64,000 nucleotides of DNA from DASUAS01 sp963819475 (GCA_963819475.1 CAWFWE010000003.1:428272-492271); one strand, 5' to 3'; shown: positions 17,346 through 26,783, counted from the first letter of the stretch. The notes: generated by a model not told the origin, from the sequence alone. Translations and numbers: made by a program.

Positions 17346-19478
17346 GTGACGAACGCGTTCCTCGACGTGCGGGTCGTCGACCTCTCGGTCGCTCCGGGTG
17401 GCGCCCTGGCCGCGATGCACCTGGGCGAGTACGGCGCCGACGTCACCCGGGTCGAGCTCCGGCCCGATGACGCGGCGCGCGACGAGCCGCTCTGGCGATA
17501 CGCCAACCGCACCAAGAAGGTCGTCGTCGGGTCCGACGACGGGTTGTGGGAATCGGTCCGCATTGCCGACGTCGTCGTCGTCGACCTGCCGGCAGCCGAG
17601 CTCGAAGCCGCGGGGCTCGGCGCCGCGCAGCTCCGGGAGCACCACCCGTCGCTGATCCACGCGTGGATGCCGCCGCACGCGGTGCACGGGCCCGCGGCCG
17701 ACCTGCCGTACGACGAGCTCCTCATGTGGGCGTGGACCGGCCTGGCCGCGCAGCAGCCCGGCGCCACCAGCGACCATCCCGTGGCCCCGGTGGTGCCGAT
17801 CATCACCTACGAGCAAGGCGCGCTCGGCGCGTGCGCGATCGCGGCGGCGCTGCTCCAGCGCCGGCAGCACGCGGTGGTGCGCTCGCTCACGGTGTCGGGC
17901 CTCCACGCGGTCAACGCGATGAACACGTCCATCCGCATCGACCTCCCCGGCATCTTCCGGCCCTTCGGCGCGCAGAAGGACGGCACCGGCGTCTCGCCGC
18001 AGTTCCGCATGTACCGCTGCCGCGACGGGGTGTGGCTGTTCGTGTGCGCGCTCACACCGCCGTTCTTCTTCAAGCTGCTCGAAGCGCTCGATCTCATGGA
18101 GATCATGTTGATCCCCGAGGTCGACGGCGAGTTCGCCCGCTTCGTGCAGCCCGAGGTCCAGGTGATCGCGAACGCGAGGTTCGCCGAACGCATGGCCGAG
18201 CTCGTCTCGGCCGAGTGGGCGCGCCGCTTCGACGAGCTCGGCGTGCCCTACGCGCCGGTGCAGACCCGTGACGACTGGGCCGCGAGCGAGACCGTGGCCG
18301 CCAACGACCTCCTGCTGGCGGTGCCCGGTGACGACGGTCGGACGACCGGGCCCGGGTTCCCCGCGGTGCTGTCGGCCACGCCGGGTTCGCTCGAGCCGTC
18401 GACGGCCACCGTCACCGCGCTCGGGGATGCGCCGCGGGCAGAGCCCACGCTCCCGCTCGACGGCGTGCTCGTCGTGGACGCGACCAAGTTCCTGGCCGGG
18501 CCGTTCGGCGGTCTCGTGCTCCAGGACCTCGGCGCCCGTGTCGTCAAGGTCGATCCGCCCGGCGGTGAGGACTTCCGCACCGTGGCCGGGGCGTCGTACT
18601 GCGCGCTCAACCGCGACAAGGACCAGGTCTGCATCGACCTCAAGGACGCCGCCGGCCGTGATGCGTTCGCAGCGCTGGTGGGACGAGCCGACGCGCTGCT
18701 GGAGAACATGTCCCGCCAGGTGACCGACGAGCTGCGCCTCGACCTCCCCGGCCTGCGGGCTGCCAACCCGCGCCTCGTGCACTGTCACATCGACGGCTGG
18801 GGCGCGGGCCCGCTCGCCGACACGCCCGGCTTCGATCCGCTGCTCCAGGCGCGCAGCGGCCTGATGGTCGCCCAGGGCGGGGCCGAGACCCCCGTCATCC
18901 AGCCGATGTCCCTGCACGACATCGGCACGGGAACGCTGGCCGCGTTCGGAACCCTCGTCGCCCTCTACGCCCGCACGCACCGCGGCGGGGGCCAGCACGT
19001 CGGCGTCGCGCTGAGCCGCACCTCGGTCGCGTTCCAGGGCGCGGAGTTCACCACCTACCCGGGCCGGCCCGCGGCGCGCCTGGGCTACATCGACTACGTC
19101 GGCGACGACGGTGCGCACCGGTACGTCGAGGCCGCCGACGGCTGGCTGGCCGTGTACGCGACCACCGACGAGCAGCGGCGATCCTGGGACGCCGTACGCG
19201 GCGCCGATGACGCCGCGCTCCGCGAGCTGACCGTCGACGACGTGGTCGAGACCTGTCGCGCGCACGGCATCCCTACGATCGCCGTGCTCGGGCGCGACGA
19301 CGTGTACACCAGCGAAGCGCTGGCCGCGAACAGCTGCTTCCTCGTGGTCGACGACGACGACCTCGGCGAGGTGCGTGTGATCCGCGGCTACTCCGAGTGG
19401 GACGGCGTCGCGCCGCGCGATCGCGCGGTGATGCACTCGGCCGGACGCGATACCGACGCGGTGCTCAGCGGGGTGTGA
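17346..19478 (+). CDS. Fused double CaiB/BaiF-type (class III) CoA transferase, second copy
   Basis: A 710-aa protein with two class III CoA-transferase-like halves. Half one starts VRVVDLSVAPGGALAAMHLG with EYGADVTRVELRP. Half two starts near residue 375 with GVLVVDATKFLAGPFGGLVL, then DLGARVVKVDPPGGEDF and QVCIDLKDAAGRDAFAALVG. I chose the GTG at 17346 as the first start giving the complete first half. The C-terminus overlaps the convergent tetR gene by 14 nt. Overall layout matches the gene at 9661 but the first half is more diverged and may be structural only (inferred). Confidence 0.85.
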   Translation: MTNAFLDVRVVDLSVAPGGALAAMHLGEYGADVTRVELRPDDAARDEPLWRYANRTKKVVVGSDDGLWESVRIADVVVVDLPAAELEAAGLGAAQLREHHPSLIHAWMPPHAVHGPAADLPYDELLMWAWTGLAAQQPGATSDHPVAPVVPIITYEQGALGACAIAAALLQRRQHAVVRSLTVSGLHAVNAMNTSIRIDLPGIFRPFGAQKDGTGVSPQFRMYRCRDGVWLFVCALTPPFFFKLLEALDLMEIMLIPEVDGEFARFVQPEVQVIANARFAERMAELVSAEWARRFDELGVPYAPVQTRDDWAASETVAANDLLLAVPGDDGRTTGPGFPAVLSATPGSLEPSTATVTALGDAPRAEPTLPLDGVLVVDATKFLAGPFGGLVLQDLGARVVKVDPPGGEDFRTVAGASYCALNRDKDQVCIDLKDAAGRDAFAALVGRADALLENMSRQVTDELRLDLPGLRAANPRLVHCHIDGWGAGPLADTPGFDPLLQARSGLMVAQGGAETPVIQPMSLHDIGTGTLAAFGTLVALYARTHRGGGQHVGVALSRTSVAFQGAEFTTYPGRPAARLGYIDYVGDDGAHRYVEAADGWLAVYATTDEQRRSWDAVRGADDAALRELTVDDVVETCRAHGIPTIAVLGRDDVYTSEALAANSCFLVVDDDDLGEVRVIRGYSEWDGVAPRDRAVMHSAGRDTDAVLSGV

Positions 19479-20100
19479 TCGCGGCCAGGCAGAAATCGAC
19501 GATGTGGTCGATCTCCGCCGGCGACGGTTGCGTGCTCTGCCAGAGGTAATCGGACAACTTCCCGAACGTCGCGTGCGCGGCGAGCGCGGCGTCGAGCTCG
19601 GGATCGGCGCTGCCGAGCGCCGCGAAGGGGGCGTGCAGGAGCTCGCCCACCGGCGCGCTGCCGAAGTGCCGGCCCGACGCCTGCCCGGACCCGGCGCTGC
19701 CGCCGTTCCAGATCACCGCCAGGGTCGTCGCCGCGCTGTCGTCGTCGGCCTGTGAGAGCACGCCTTCGACCCAGCGCCGCACCTGGCCCTCGGGCGTGCG
19801 CTCCTTGTCGATCTGGTGCTCGAGGTAGCTGCGCAGTCGTACGGCGCCGTCGTCGAGGATCGCGGCCACGAGCGCGTCCTTCGACGGGAAGTGGCGGTAG
19901 AAGGCCTCGTTGGAGAGCCCGGCGGCGGCCACGATGTCGGCGACCCGGGGCCGCGAGGTCGTCCCGCACTTCCGCATGACGTCGAGGGCGGCGTCGAGGA
20001 GCCGCCGGACCTCGTTGGCGTAGGCCGCCTCCCGCCCGGCCAGGGTCTGGCGGGCCACCCGGTCGGCGACGTCCTCAGGGCCTGGAATTGTGTTCGTCAC
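19465..20100 (-). CDS. TetR-family transcriptional regulator
   Basis: A 211-aa protein with an N-terminal helix-turn-helix: VADIVAAAGLSNEAFYRHFP, then SKDALVAAILDDGAVRLRSY. The GTG start at 20100 gives VTNTIPGPEDVADRVARQTL. It is divergent from the acyl-CoA dehydrogenase at 20141 with only 40 bp between starts. That gap holds a perfect 12-bp palindrome, so it probably represses itself and the acyl-CoA dehydrogenase/kinase/reductase operon in response to an acyl-CoA (inferred from family behaviour). Confidence 0.92.
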   Translation of the reverse strand: MTNTIPGPEDVADRVARQTLAGREAAYANEVRRLLDAALDVMRKCGTTSRPRVADIVAAAGLSNEAFYRHFPSKDALVAAILDDGAVRLRSYLEHQIDKERTPEGQVRRWVEGVLSQADDDSAATTLAVIWNGGSAGSGQASGRHFGSAPVGELLHAPFAALGSADPELDAALAAHATFGKLSDYLWQSTQPSPAEIDHIVDFCLAAITPR

Positions 20101-20105
20101 TCCAA

Positions 20106-20125
20106 GAATCCTATTCTGGCCAGAA
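20106..20125. promoter_or_regulatory. Probable TetR operator in divergent promoter
   Basis: The 40-bp gap between tetR and the acyl-CoA dehydrogenase contains GAATCCTATTC (20106-20116, arms GAAT/ATTC) overlapping the perfect palindrome TTCTGGCCAGAA (20114-20125). Position and symmetry suit a dimeric TetR operator. Binding is inferred. Confidence 0.6.
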
Positions 20126-20140
20126 ACTGGAGGCGAGCAC

Positions 20141-21442
20141 ATGGCATGGGATTTCCGGACCGACCCCGAGTACCAGGAGCAACTGGACTGGGTCGACACC
20201 TTCGTGCGGGAGGAGGTCGAGCCGCTGGACCTCGTGTTCCCGGACCTGCAGTTCGTCCCGCTCGACGAGCACCGTCGCCGGGCGATCGACCCGCTGAAGG
20301 ACGAGGTGCGCCGCCGCGGGCTGTGGGCCACGCACCTGGGTCCCGAGCTCGGAGGGCAGGGATACGGGCAGCTCAAGCTCGCGCTGTTGAACGAGATCCT
20401 CGGTCGCTCGCAGTGGGCGTCGAACGTGTTCGGGTGCCAGGCGCCCGACACCGGCAACGCCGAGATCATCGCCCACTACGGCACGCCCGAGCAGAAGGAG
20501 CGCTACCTGCGGCCGCTGCTCGACGGCGAGATGTTCTCCTGCTACTCGATGACCGAGCCCCACGCCGGGGCCGACCCGCGCATGTTCAAGACGCGTGCCG
20601 TGAAGGACGGTGACGAGTGGGTCATCAACGGCTGGAAGTTCTTCTCGTCGAACGCGAAGACGGCGTCGTTCCTGATCGTGATGGCGGTCACCGACCCGGA
20701 CGTGAGCGCGTACCAGGGCATGTCGATGTTCCTCGTCCCGACGGACACGCCCGGCGTGAAGATCGAGCGGAACATCGGCCTCGCCGGTGAGCCGCTCAAC
20801 GAGGGCTTCCACGCCCTGATCCACTACGACGACGTGCGGGTACCCGCAGAGGCGCTCCTCGGTGGTGAGGGCCAGGCGTTCGCGATCGCGCAGACCCGCC
20901 TCGGCGGTGGCCGCATCCACCACGCGATGCGGACGATCGGTCTGGCGAAGAAGGCGCTCGACATGATGTGCGAGCGGGCGCTCAGCCGCGAGACCGCGGG
21001 CAGCCTCCTGGGCGACAAGCAGTTCGTGCAGGGCTACATCGCCGACTCGTACGCGCAGCTCGTGCAGTTCCGGCTGTTCGTGCTCTACACCGCGTGGGAG
21101 ATCGACGAGTACAACGACTACCAGAAGGTGCGCAAGGACATCGCCACCGCCAAGGTCGTCATGCCGACGGTGCTGCACGACATCGCGTGGCGCTCGATGC
21201 AGGTCCACGGGGCCCTGGGTACGAGCAACGAGATGCCGTTCTTCCAGTACATCCACGGCGCCGCGGTCATGGGCCTCGCCGACGGCCCGACCGAGGTCCA
21301 CAAGGTGACCATCGCCCGGCAGTTGCTCCGCGACTACAAGCCGAGCGACGATCTGTGGCCGACGGAGCACATCCCGAAGAAGCTCGACGCCGCCAAGGCG
21401 AAGTACGCCGAGTACCTGGAACACGAGGTGGGGAACCTGTGA
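20141..21442 (+). CDS. Acyl-CoA dehydrogenase, paralog of 16006-17307
   Basis: A 433-aa enzyme starting MAWDFRTDPEYQEQLDWVDT after RBS TGGAGG (20128-20133). Same length and motif order as the 16006 gene: EMFSCYSMTEPHAGADPRMF, WVINGWKFFSSNAKTASFLI, QTRLGGGRIHHAMRTIGLAK, VHGALGTSNEMPFF. It is followed directly (4-nt overlap) by an APH-like kinase, an arrangement common in actinobacterial fadE loci. Control by the divergent TetR is likely. Confidence 0.93.
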   Translation: MAWDFRTDPEYQEQLDWVDTFVREEVEPLDLVFPDLQFVPLDEHRRRAIDPLKDEVRRRGLWATHLGPELGGQGYGQLKLALLNEILGRSQWASNVFGCQAPDTGNAEIIAHYGTPEQKERYLRPLLDGEMFSCYSMTEPHAGADPRMFKTRAVKDGDEWVINGWKFFSSNAKTASFLIVMAVTDPDVSAYQGMSMFLVPTDTPGVKIERNIGLAGEPLNEGFHALIHYDDVRVPAEALLGGEGQAFAIAQTRLGGGRIHHAMRTIGLAKKALDMMCERALSRETAGSLLGDKQFVQGYIADSYAQLVQFRLFVLYTAWEIDEYNDYQKVRKDIATAKVVMPTVLHDIAWRSMQVHGALGTSNEMPFFQYIHGAAVMGLADGPTEVHKVTIARQLLRDYKPSDDLWPTEHIPKKLDAAKAKYAEYLEHEVGNL

Positions 21443-22458
21443 TCGATTTCGACCGGCTCGCGACCTGGATGGACGACGCCGGCCTGCCCGGCAAGGGTGA
21501 GCCGCTCGACCAGCGGTTCGTCGCCGGCGGCTCGCAGAACGAGATCTACGAGCTCCGGCGCCCGGGCCTCCACTGCGTGATCCGGATCCCACCGCCCGGC
21601 GCCCCGCCCGACCGCGACAAGGGCATCCTGCGCGAGTGGCGGATCATCGAGGCGCTCGACGGCACCGAGGTGCCCCACACCGAGGCCATCGGCGTGTGCG
21701 AGGACCCGTCGGTGCTGGGGCGCACCTTCTACCTGATGGGCTGGGTCGACGGCTGGTCGCCGATGAACACCGACGGGTGGCCGGCGCCGTTCGACACCGA
21801 CCTCGAGGCCCGCAAGGGGCTCGCCTACCAGCTCGTCGAGGGCATCGCGCTGCTCGGCAACGTCGACTGGCAGGCCAAGGGCCTGCAGGACCTCGGGCGC
21901 CCCGACGGCTTCCACGAGCGCCAGGTCGACCGGTGGACCGCGTTCCTCGAGCGGATCAAGGGGCGGGAGCTGCCCGGCTTCGACGAGGCATCCGCCTGGC
22001 TGCGGGCGCACAAGCCGATCGACTTCGTCCCCGGGCTGATGCACGGCGACTACCAGTTCGCCAACGTGATGTTCCAGGAGGGAGCACCGGCCCGCCTCGC
22101 CGCCATCATCGACTGGGAGATGGGCACCGTGGGCGACCCGAAGCTCGACCTCGGCTGGGTCGTGCAGAGCTGGCCCGCCGACACGAACGCGGAGGACGCC
22201 GCCACCGCCGGCTACGCCAACATGTACGGCATGCCGTCGCGCGACGAGGTCGTGCAGCACTACGCCGACATCTCCGGCCGGCAGGTCGACGACCTCGACT
22301 ACTACATCATCCTCGCCAAGTGGAAGCTCGGGGTGGTGCTCGAGCAGGGCTTCCAGCGCGCCGGCGACGACGAGAAGCTCCAGATGTTCGGTCCGATCGT
22401 GCTCGACCTCATGCAGGGCGCGGCCGACCTCGCCGAGACGACGGACTACGGGCGGTAG
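21439..22458 (+). CDS. APH-like phosphotransferase family protein
   Basis: A 339-aa kinase-fold protein, GTG start overlapping the dehydrogenase stop. It has the ATP-site region RFVAGGSQNEIYELRR, the catalytic-loop motif LMHGDYQFANVMF (HGDxxxxN) and the metal-binding IIDWEMGTVGDPKLDLGWVV (the D of IDWE). Homologs are found beside, or fused to, acyl-CoA dehydrogenases (ACAD10/11 type), where they phosphorylate hydroxyacyl-CoA. A comparable role is plausible but inferred. Confidence 0.88.
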   Translation: MIDFDRLATWMDDAGLPGKGEPLDQRFVAGGSQNEIYELRRPGLHCVIRIPPPGAPPDRDKGILREWRIIEALDGTEVPHTEAIGVCEDPSVLGRTFYLMGWVDGWSPMNTDGWPAPFDTDLEARKGLAYQLVEGIALLGNVDWQAKGLQDLGRPDGFHERQVDRWTAFLERIKGRELPGFDEASAWLRAHKPIDFVPGLMHGDYQFANVMFQEGAPARLAAIIDWEMGTVGDPKLDLGWVVQSWPADTNAEDAATAGYANMYGMPSRDEVVQHYADISGRQVDDLDYYIILAKWKLGVVLEQGFQRAGDDEKLQMFGPIVLDLMQGAADLAETTDYGR

Positions 22459-22460
22459 CG

Positions 22461-23438
22461 GTGCGCGCCGCGCTCGTCCCGCAGCACGGGCCGCCGGAGA
22501 CCGTCGTCATCGAGGAGCTGCCCGACCCGACCCCGGGACCGGCGGAGGTCGCGGTCGACATCGTCTACGCCGCGGTGAACTTCCCGGACGTCCTCATCGT
22601 CGCCAACGAGTACCAGGTGCAGGTGCCGGCGCCGTTCGTCCCCGGGAGCGAGTTCTCCGGTGTGGTCGCGGCGGTGGGCGACGGCGTCGACGGCGTCGCG
22701 GTCGGCGACCACGTGTACGGCTCGAGCTTCGTGGGTGCCTACGCGCAGAAGATCGTGGTCGCCGCGACCAGCGTCAACGTGATCCCCGACTCGGTCGACC
22801 TGCGCGACGCGGCGGCGTTCAGCGTGGCCCACACGACGGCCATGCACACGCTGCGCACCATCGCCGACCTCCAACCGGGCGAGACCGTCCTCGTGCTGGG
22901 CGCGGCCGGCGGCGTGGGACTGGCCAGCGTCGAGCTCGCGACGATCATGGGCGGCAAGGTCGTGGCGGCGGCCTCCTCGCCCGAGAAGCTCGAGCTGTGC
23001 GCGCAGTACGGCGCCGTCGCCGGGATCGACTACTCGAAGGAAGACCTGAAGACCCGCGCCAAGGAGCTCACGGGCGGCGGTGCCGACGTCGTGGTCGACC
23101 CCGTCGGCGGCCCCTACTCGGAGCAGGCGTTGCGGGCGACGAAGTGGGGGAGTCGGTTCGTGGTGATCGGGTTCGCGGCCGGTGAGATCCCGCGCATCCC
23201 GCTGAACCTGGTGCTGCTCAAAGGCGTGATCGTGCGGGGCATGGAGATGCGCAGCATCATGGACGCGGTGCCCGATCTCGTGATGCGCGACCAGCGCGAG
23301 CTCAAGGAGCTGTTCGTCGGCGGCAAGATCCACCCGCACGTGTCCGCGGTCTACCCCCTCGCCGACACCCCCGCCGCCCTGCGCTCCATGCTCGAGCGCA
23401 CCGCCACCGGCAAGGTCCTCATCGACCCCAACGCCTGA
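22461..23438 (+). CDS. Zinc-free NADPH:quinone oxidoreductase-like MDR protein
   Basis: A 325-aa medium-chain reductase of the quinone oxidoreductase group. The GTG start at 22461 is 2 bases after the kinase stop. Features: YAAVNFPDVLIVANEYQVQV, PFVPGSEFSGVVAAVGDGVD, the NADP-binding VLVLGAAGGVGLASVELATI and DVVVDPVGGPYSEQALRATK. No zinc-ligand GHE motif is present, consistent with a zinc-independent reductase acting on enoyl or quinone substrates. Last gene of the 20141-23438 operon. Confidence 0.9.
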   Translation: MRAALVPQHGPPETVVIEELPDPTPGPAEVAVDIVYAAVNFPDVLIVANEYQVQVPAPFVPGSEFSGVVAAVGDGVDGVAVGDHVYGSSFVGAYAQKIVVAATSVNVIPDSVDLRDAAAFSVAHTTAMHTLRTIADLQPGETVLVLGAAGGVGLASVELATIMGGKVVAAASSPEKLELCAQYGAVAGIDYSKEDLKTRAKELTGGGADVVVDPVGGPYSEQALRATKWGSRFVVIGFAAGEIPRIPLNLVLLKGVIVRGMEMRSIMDAVPDLVMRDQRELKELFVGGKIHPHVSAVYPLADTPAALRSMLERTATGKVLIDPNA

Positions 23439-23458
23439 CCCATCGCGCTTCGTCGGGG

Positions 23459-24991
23459 TTAGGTGTAGCGCTTGCGCAACGAGGGCTTGTCGATCTTCCC
23501 CATGGCGTTGCGGGGCACCTCGTCGACGAACTCGAGCTGCTCGGGGACCTTCTGCTTGGCCAGGCCCAGCTCGCGGCAGTGCTCGGCGAGGTCGGCCAGT
23601 GAGAGCGCGCTGACGCCGTCGACCAGCTGGACGATCGCGCAGGCGCGCTCACCGGTGCGCGCATCGGGCACGCCGATGACGGCGACGTCGGCGACCGCGG
23701 GGTGCAGGTGCAGGGCATCCTCGATCTCGCTGGCGGCAATGTTCTCCGCGTTGCGGATGATGATGTCCTTCACCCTGCCCGTGATGGTGACGTGCCCGGT
23801 GTCGTCGACGACACCCAGGTCGCCGGTGCGGAACCAGCCGTCGTCGTCGTGCGCGTCGGCGTCGAGCGCGGGGTTCGCGTAGCCGAGGAGCATCTGCGCG
23901 CCCCGCAGTCGCAGCTCGCCTTCCTCGCCGGGCGGGCACTCGACGCCGTCGAGGCCGACGACCCGGATCTCGACGCCCGGCCCCACCGTGCCCTCGCTCC
24001 CCGAGAGCTGCTCGTCGGTGTCGTCGAGGGCGCCGCACGTGGCGATGGGGAACTCGGTGAGCCCCCAGCTCCCGACGACGCCCACGCCCCCGAGCACCTC
24101 CTTGATCTCCTCGTGCAGCCCCGGCGGCTTGGGTGCCCCGCCGCTGACGCAGGCGCGCAGCCGCGGGAAGAGCTTCTCGGGCCCGTGGGCGCGCTGCGCG
24201 GCGAGGTATGCCTGGAAGAAGGGGAGTGCGCTGCCGAGCAACGTGGCGCCGCGCTCGGCCATGAACCGCGGGCTCTGTTGGGCGTCGAACGCCTCGATGA
24301 GCACGAGCCGCATCCCCGTGGTGAGCGCCACGCCGAGCATGCAGACCCCGCCGATGTGCGAGACGGGGAACGCCACGGGGTAGACGTCGTCGGGGGTGGG
24401 CCCGAGGTTGGCGCGCCACACGTTCATGCCCGCGAGCACCGACGGGTCGGTGTGCCACGCGCCCTTGGGATCGGACGTCGAGCCCGACGTGTAGTACAGC
24501 CACCGCGGCACCGGTTCCGGGCCGGGCGGGTCGGGCAGCGTGGCGGGGTCGCCCGTCGGCAAGGTGTCGGTGGCGTACACCCGGAACCCGACCTCGTCTG
24601 CGATCGCGGAGGCGAGCGCCTCGTAGTCGAATGACCGCCACGACGGTCGCACGATCATCACCTCGGTGCGCGCCTCGTTGGTGATGTAGCGGACCTCGCG
24701 CTCCCGCAGGATCGGGATGATCGGGCTCTGCACGGCGCCGAGGCGCGCCAGCGCGCCGAGCAGCACCAGGGTGTCGATCGCCGTCGGCAGCTGCCAGGCG
24801 ACGCGCGTGCCGGGGCCGATGCCCTCCGCGTACAGGCCGGCCGCCATGCGCTCGATCTCGTCGCGGAACTCCGCGACGGTCAGGCTGCGCCCGGCCTCGT
24901 CCTCGAGCAGCACGGCGTCGGGCGTCGCCTTCGCGCACTCGCAGATGAACTTCCAGTAGGTCGGCGGGTGCTGCGGGGCGTCCACGGCCAT
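23459..24991 (-). CDS. Acyl-CoA synthetase (AMP-forming)
   Basis: A 510-aa ANL-superfamily ligase. Motifs: LYYTSGSTSDPKGAWHTDPS (phosphate loop), GSWGLTEFPIATCG, WFRTGDLGVVDDTG, GRVKDIIIRNAENIAASEIE (hinge) and C-terminal RNAMGKIDKPSLRKRYT with the catalytic lysine. It converges on the quinone reductase (20-bp gap) and lies 4 bases downstream of an SDR gene, forming a two-gene operon. The acid substrate is unknown. Confidence 0.92.
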   Translation of the reverse strand: MAVDAPQHPPTYWKFICECAKATPDAVLLEDEAGRSLTVAEFRDEIERMAAGLYAEGIGPGTRVAWQLPTAIDTLVLLGALARLGAVQSPIIPILREREVRYITNEARTEVMIVRPSWRSFDYEALASAIADEVGFRVYATDTLPTGDPATLPDPPGPEPVPRWLYYTSGSTSDPKGAWHTDPSVLAGMNVWRANLGPTPDDVYPVAFPVSHIGGVCMLGVALTTGMRLVLIEAFDAQQSPRFMAERGATLLGSALPFFQAYLAAQRAHGPEKLFPRLRACVSGGAPKPPGLHEEIKEVLGGVGVVGSWGLTEFPIATCGALDDTDEQLSGSEGTVGPGVEIRVVGLDGVECPPGEEGELRLRGAQMLLGYANPALDADAHDDDGWFRTGDLGVVDDTGHVTITGRVKDIIIRNAENIAASEIEDALHLHPAVADVAVIGVPDARTGERACAIVQLVDGVSALSLADLAEHCRELGLAKQKVPEQLEFVDEVPRNAMGKIDKPSLRKRYT

Positions 24992-24995
24992 CGCG

Positions 24996-25766
24996 TCAGA
25001 CCCTCATGATCCAACCGCCGTCGACGCTGATCGTCTGGCCGTTGATCCAGTCGCCCGCCTTCGAGGCGAGGAGGAGGATGGTGCCGACGAGGTCGTCGGG
25101 CGGTCCCTCCTTCTTGCCCGGCACCGCGGCGAGGAACGCGGCGCGCATCGGGTCGTCCTTGCCGAGCGACTCGTAGCCGGCTTCGTCCTGCACGAACCCC
25201 GGCGCGATCGCGTTCACGTTGATCCCCCGACCACCGAGCTCGGCGGCCAGGCTCGTGGTGAGGCTGACCAACGCCAGCTTGCTGATGCTGTAGATGCCGC
25301 CGGGGATGAACGCGCCGCCCGACACCTGGTTGATGATGCGACCGCCGCCGCGTTCGAGCATCGACGGCACCACCACGCGCGAGCACACCAGCGCGCCCAT
25401 CACGTTGACCTTCATCACCCGTTCCCACCAGTCGAGCGGGAGGTCGAGGATCGATCCCATCGGGATCTCCTTCATCAACGCGGCGTTGTTGATGAGGATG
25501 TCGACACCGCCGAACTCGTCCGTGGCGCGCTGTGCCATCGCGTCGGCGGCGTCCTGGTCGGTGATGTCGACCGGCACGCCGATCGCCTGGTGCCCCTGGG
25601 CCCGCAGCGCCTTGGCGTGCTGCTCGGCCCGCTCGCCGTCGAGGTCGGCCAGCACCACCTGCGCCCCGGCCGCGGTGAGACCCCGGCCGTACTCCTCGCC
25701 ACAGCCACCGGCGCCCCCGGTGACGATCGCGACCTTGCCGTCCAACGAGAAGCGCTCGATGCTCAT
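24996..25766 (-). CDS. SDR-family oxidoreductase
   Basis: A 256-aa classical SDR. I chose the ATG at 25766 (MSIERFSLDGKVAIVTGGAG) because the cofactor motif then lies at its usual position; a longer upstream reading is possible but not needed. Motifs: TGGAGGCGEEYG, DILINNAALMKEIPM, the serine region RIINQVSGGAFIPGGIYSIS and YSISK. Its C-terminus GQTISVDGGWIMRV is typical. First gene of an operon with the ligase, divergent from the LLM gene at 25863. Confidence 0.92.
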   Translation of the reverse strand: MSIERFSLDGKVAIVTGGAGGCGEEYGRGLTAAGAQVVLADLDGERAEQHAKALRAQGHQAIGVPVDITDQDAADAMAQRATDEFGGVDILINNAALMKEIPMGSILDLPLDWWERVMKVNVMGALVCSRVVVPSMLERGGGRIINQVSGGAFIPGGIYSISKLALVSLTTSLAAELGGRGINVNAIAPGFVQDEAGYESLGKDDPMRAAFLAAVPGKKEGPPDDLVGTILLLASKAGDWINGQTISVDGGWIMRV

Positions 25767-25862
25767 CGGATCCCCCTGAGCTCGACTGGAAGAGTCGTGA
25801 CAATACCCGTAGGTTCCTGGTGCTCGACAGGCGCAGACACGAGCAGGGGGAACGGGTTCGCC

Positions 25863-26711
25863 ATGAAGATCGGGGTGCAGGTCGCAGGCATCAACCCGAA
25901 GTTCTGGACCGCCGCCGCGCAGGTGGCCGACGACGCCGGCTTCGAGTCGGTCTGGCTCCCCGAGCACCTGGTGTTCCCGGTGGAGATGAACGGGAGCCCG
26001 CACGCCGGTGACTCCCATCCTCCGGTCCCGTCGAACACGCCCGCGTTCGACGCGCTGCTCTCACTGTCGGCGATCGCGGCGGTCACCAAGGACCTGCGGC
26101 TCGGCACCAACGTCTACAACATCGGGCTGCGTCACCCCTTCGTCACCGCCCGGGCCATCGCCACGCTCGACGTGCTGTCCGGAGGACGGGTCGAGTTCGG
26201 CATCGGCTCGAGCTGGCTGGAGGAGGAGTGGGACGCCACCGGTCTCGACTTCGCGACGCGCGGCCGCCGGGTCGACGAGGCCATCGACGTCTGCCGGCGG
26301 TTGTGGACCGAGGACGTCATCGAGCACCACGGCGAGTTCTTCGACTTCCAGCCGGTGATGTTCAACCCGAAGCCGGTTCAGCAACCGCAGCCCGGCCTGC
26401 TGATCGGGGGCGACGGTGCTGCGGCCAAGCGCCGCGCCGCCCTCGTCGGTGACGCGTGGCTGCCGATGAACCACACGCTCGAGGACCTCCCCGCGGCGAT
26501 GGCGGAGATCAACGAGAAGCGCGCCGCCGCCGGTCGCGACGGCGAGACCACCCTCACCGTCGGCGGTGCCGTCGACTCGCAGGCCGACCTCGAGCGCTAC
26601 CGCGAGGCCGGCGTCGAGCGCGTGATCGTGCACCCCTTCACCAACTCACGCGAGGCGCTCGACCAGATCCGCCGATACGGCGACGAGACCCTCGCCAAGC
26701 TCGACCTCTGA
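25863..26711 (+). CDS. LLM-class F420-dependent oxidoreductase
   Basis: A 282-aa luciferase-like enzyme starting MKIGVQVAGINPKFWTAAAQ. Segments: DAGFESVWLPEHLVFPVEMN, KDLRLGTNVYNIGLRHPFVT, LDVLSGGRVEFGIGSSWLEE and VNEKR-type helices near the C-terminus. The short length and sequence style fit the actinobacterial F420-dependent subgroup; cofactor preference is inferred. Transcribed divergently from the SDR/ligase operon and ending in a strong hairpin shared with the convergent DUF2889 gene. Confidence 0.88.
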   Translation: MKIGVQVAGINPKFWTAAAQVADDAGFESVWLPEHLVFPVEMNGSPHAGDSHPPVPSNTPAFDALLSLSAIAAVTKDLRLGTNVYNIGLRHPFVTARAIATLDVLSGGRVEFGIGSSWLEEEWDATGLDFATRGRRVDEAIDVCRRLWTEDVIEHHGEFFDFQPVMFNPKPVQQPQPGLLIGGDGAAAKRRAALVGDAWLPMNHTLEDLPAAMAEINEKRAAAGRDGETTLTVGGAVDSQADLERYREAGVERVIVHPFTNSREALDQIRRYGDETLAKLDL

Positions 26712-26731
26712 CCCACCCCCGCGCTCGAGGT

Positions 26732-26770
26732 TGCGTCGCTGATACCCCGCGGAGAGGTACCAACGACGCA
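26732..26770. terminator. Bidirectional terminator-like hairpin
   Basis: Between convergent genes. The arms TGCGTCGCTGATACC (26732-26746) and GGTACCAACGACGCA (26756-26770) pair at 13 of 15 positions around a 9-base loop. No U-tract follows on either strand, which is common in high-GC Actinomycetota. Confidence 0.65.
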
Positions 26771-26783
26771 CGCTGCGTGGGGG

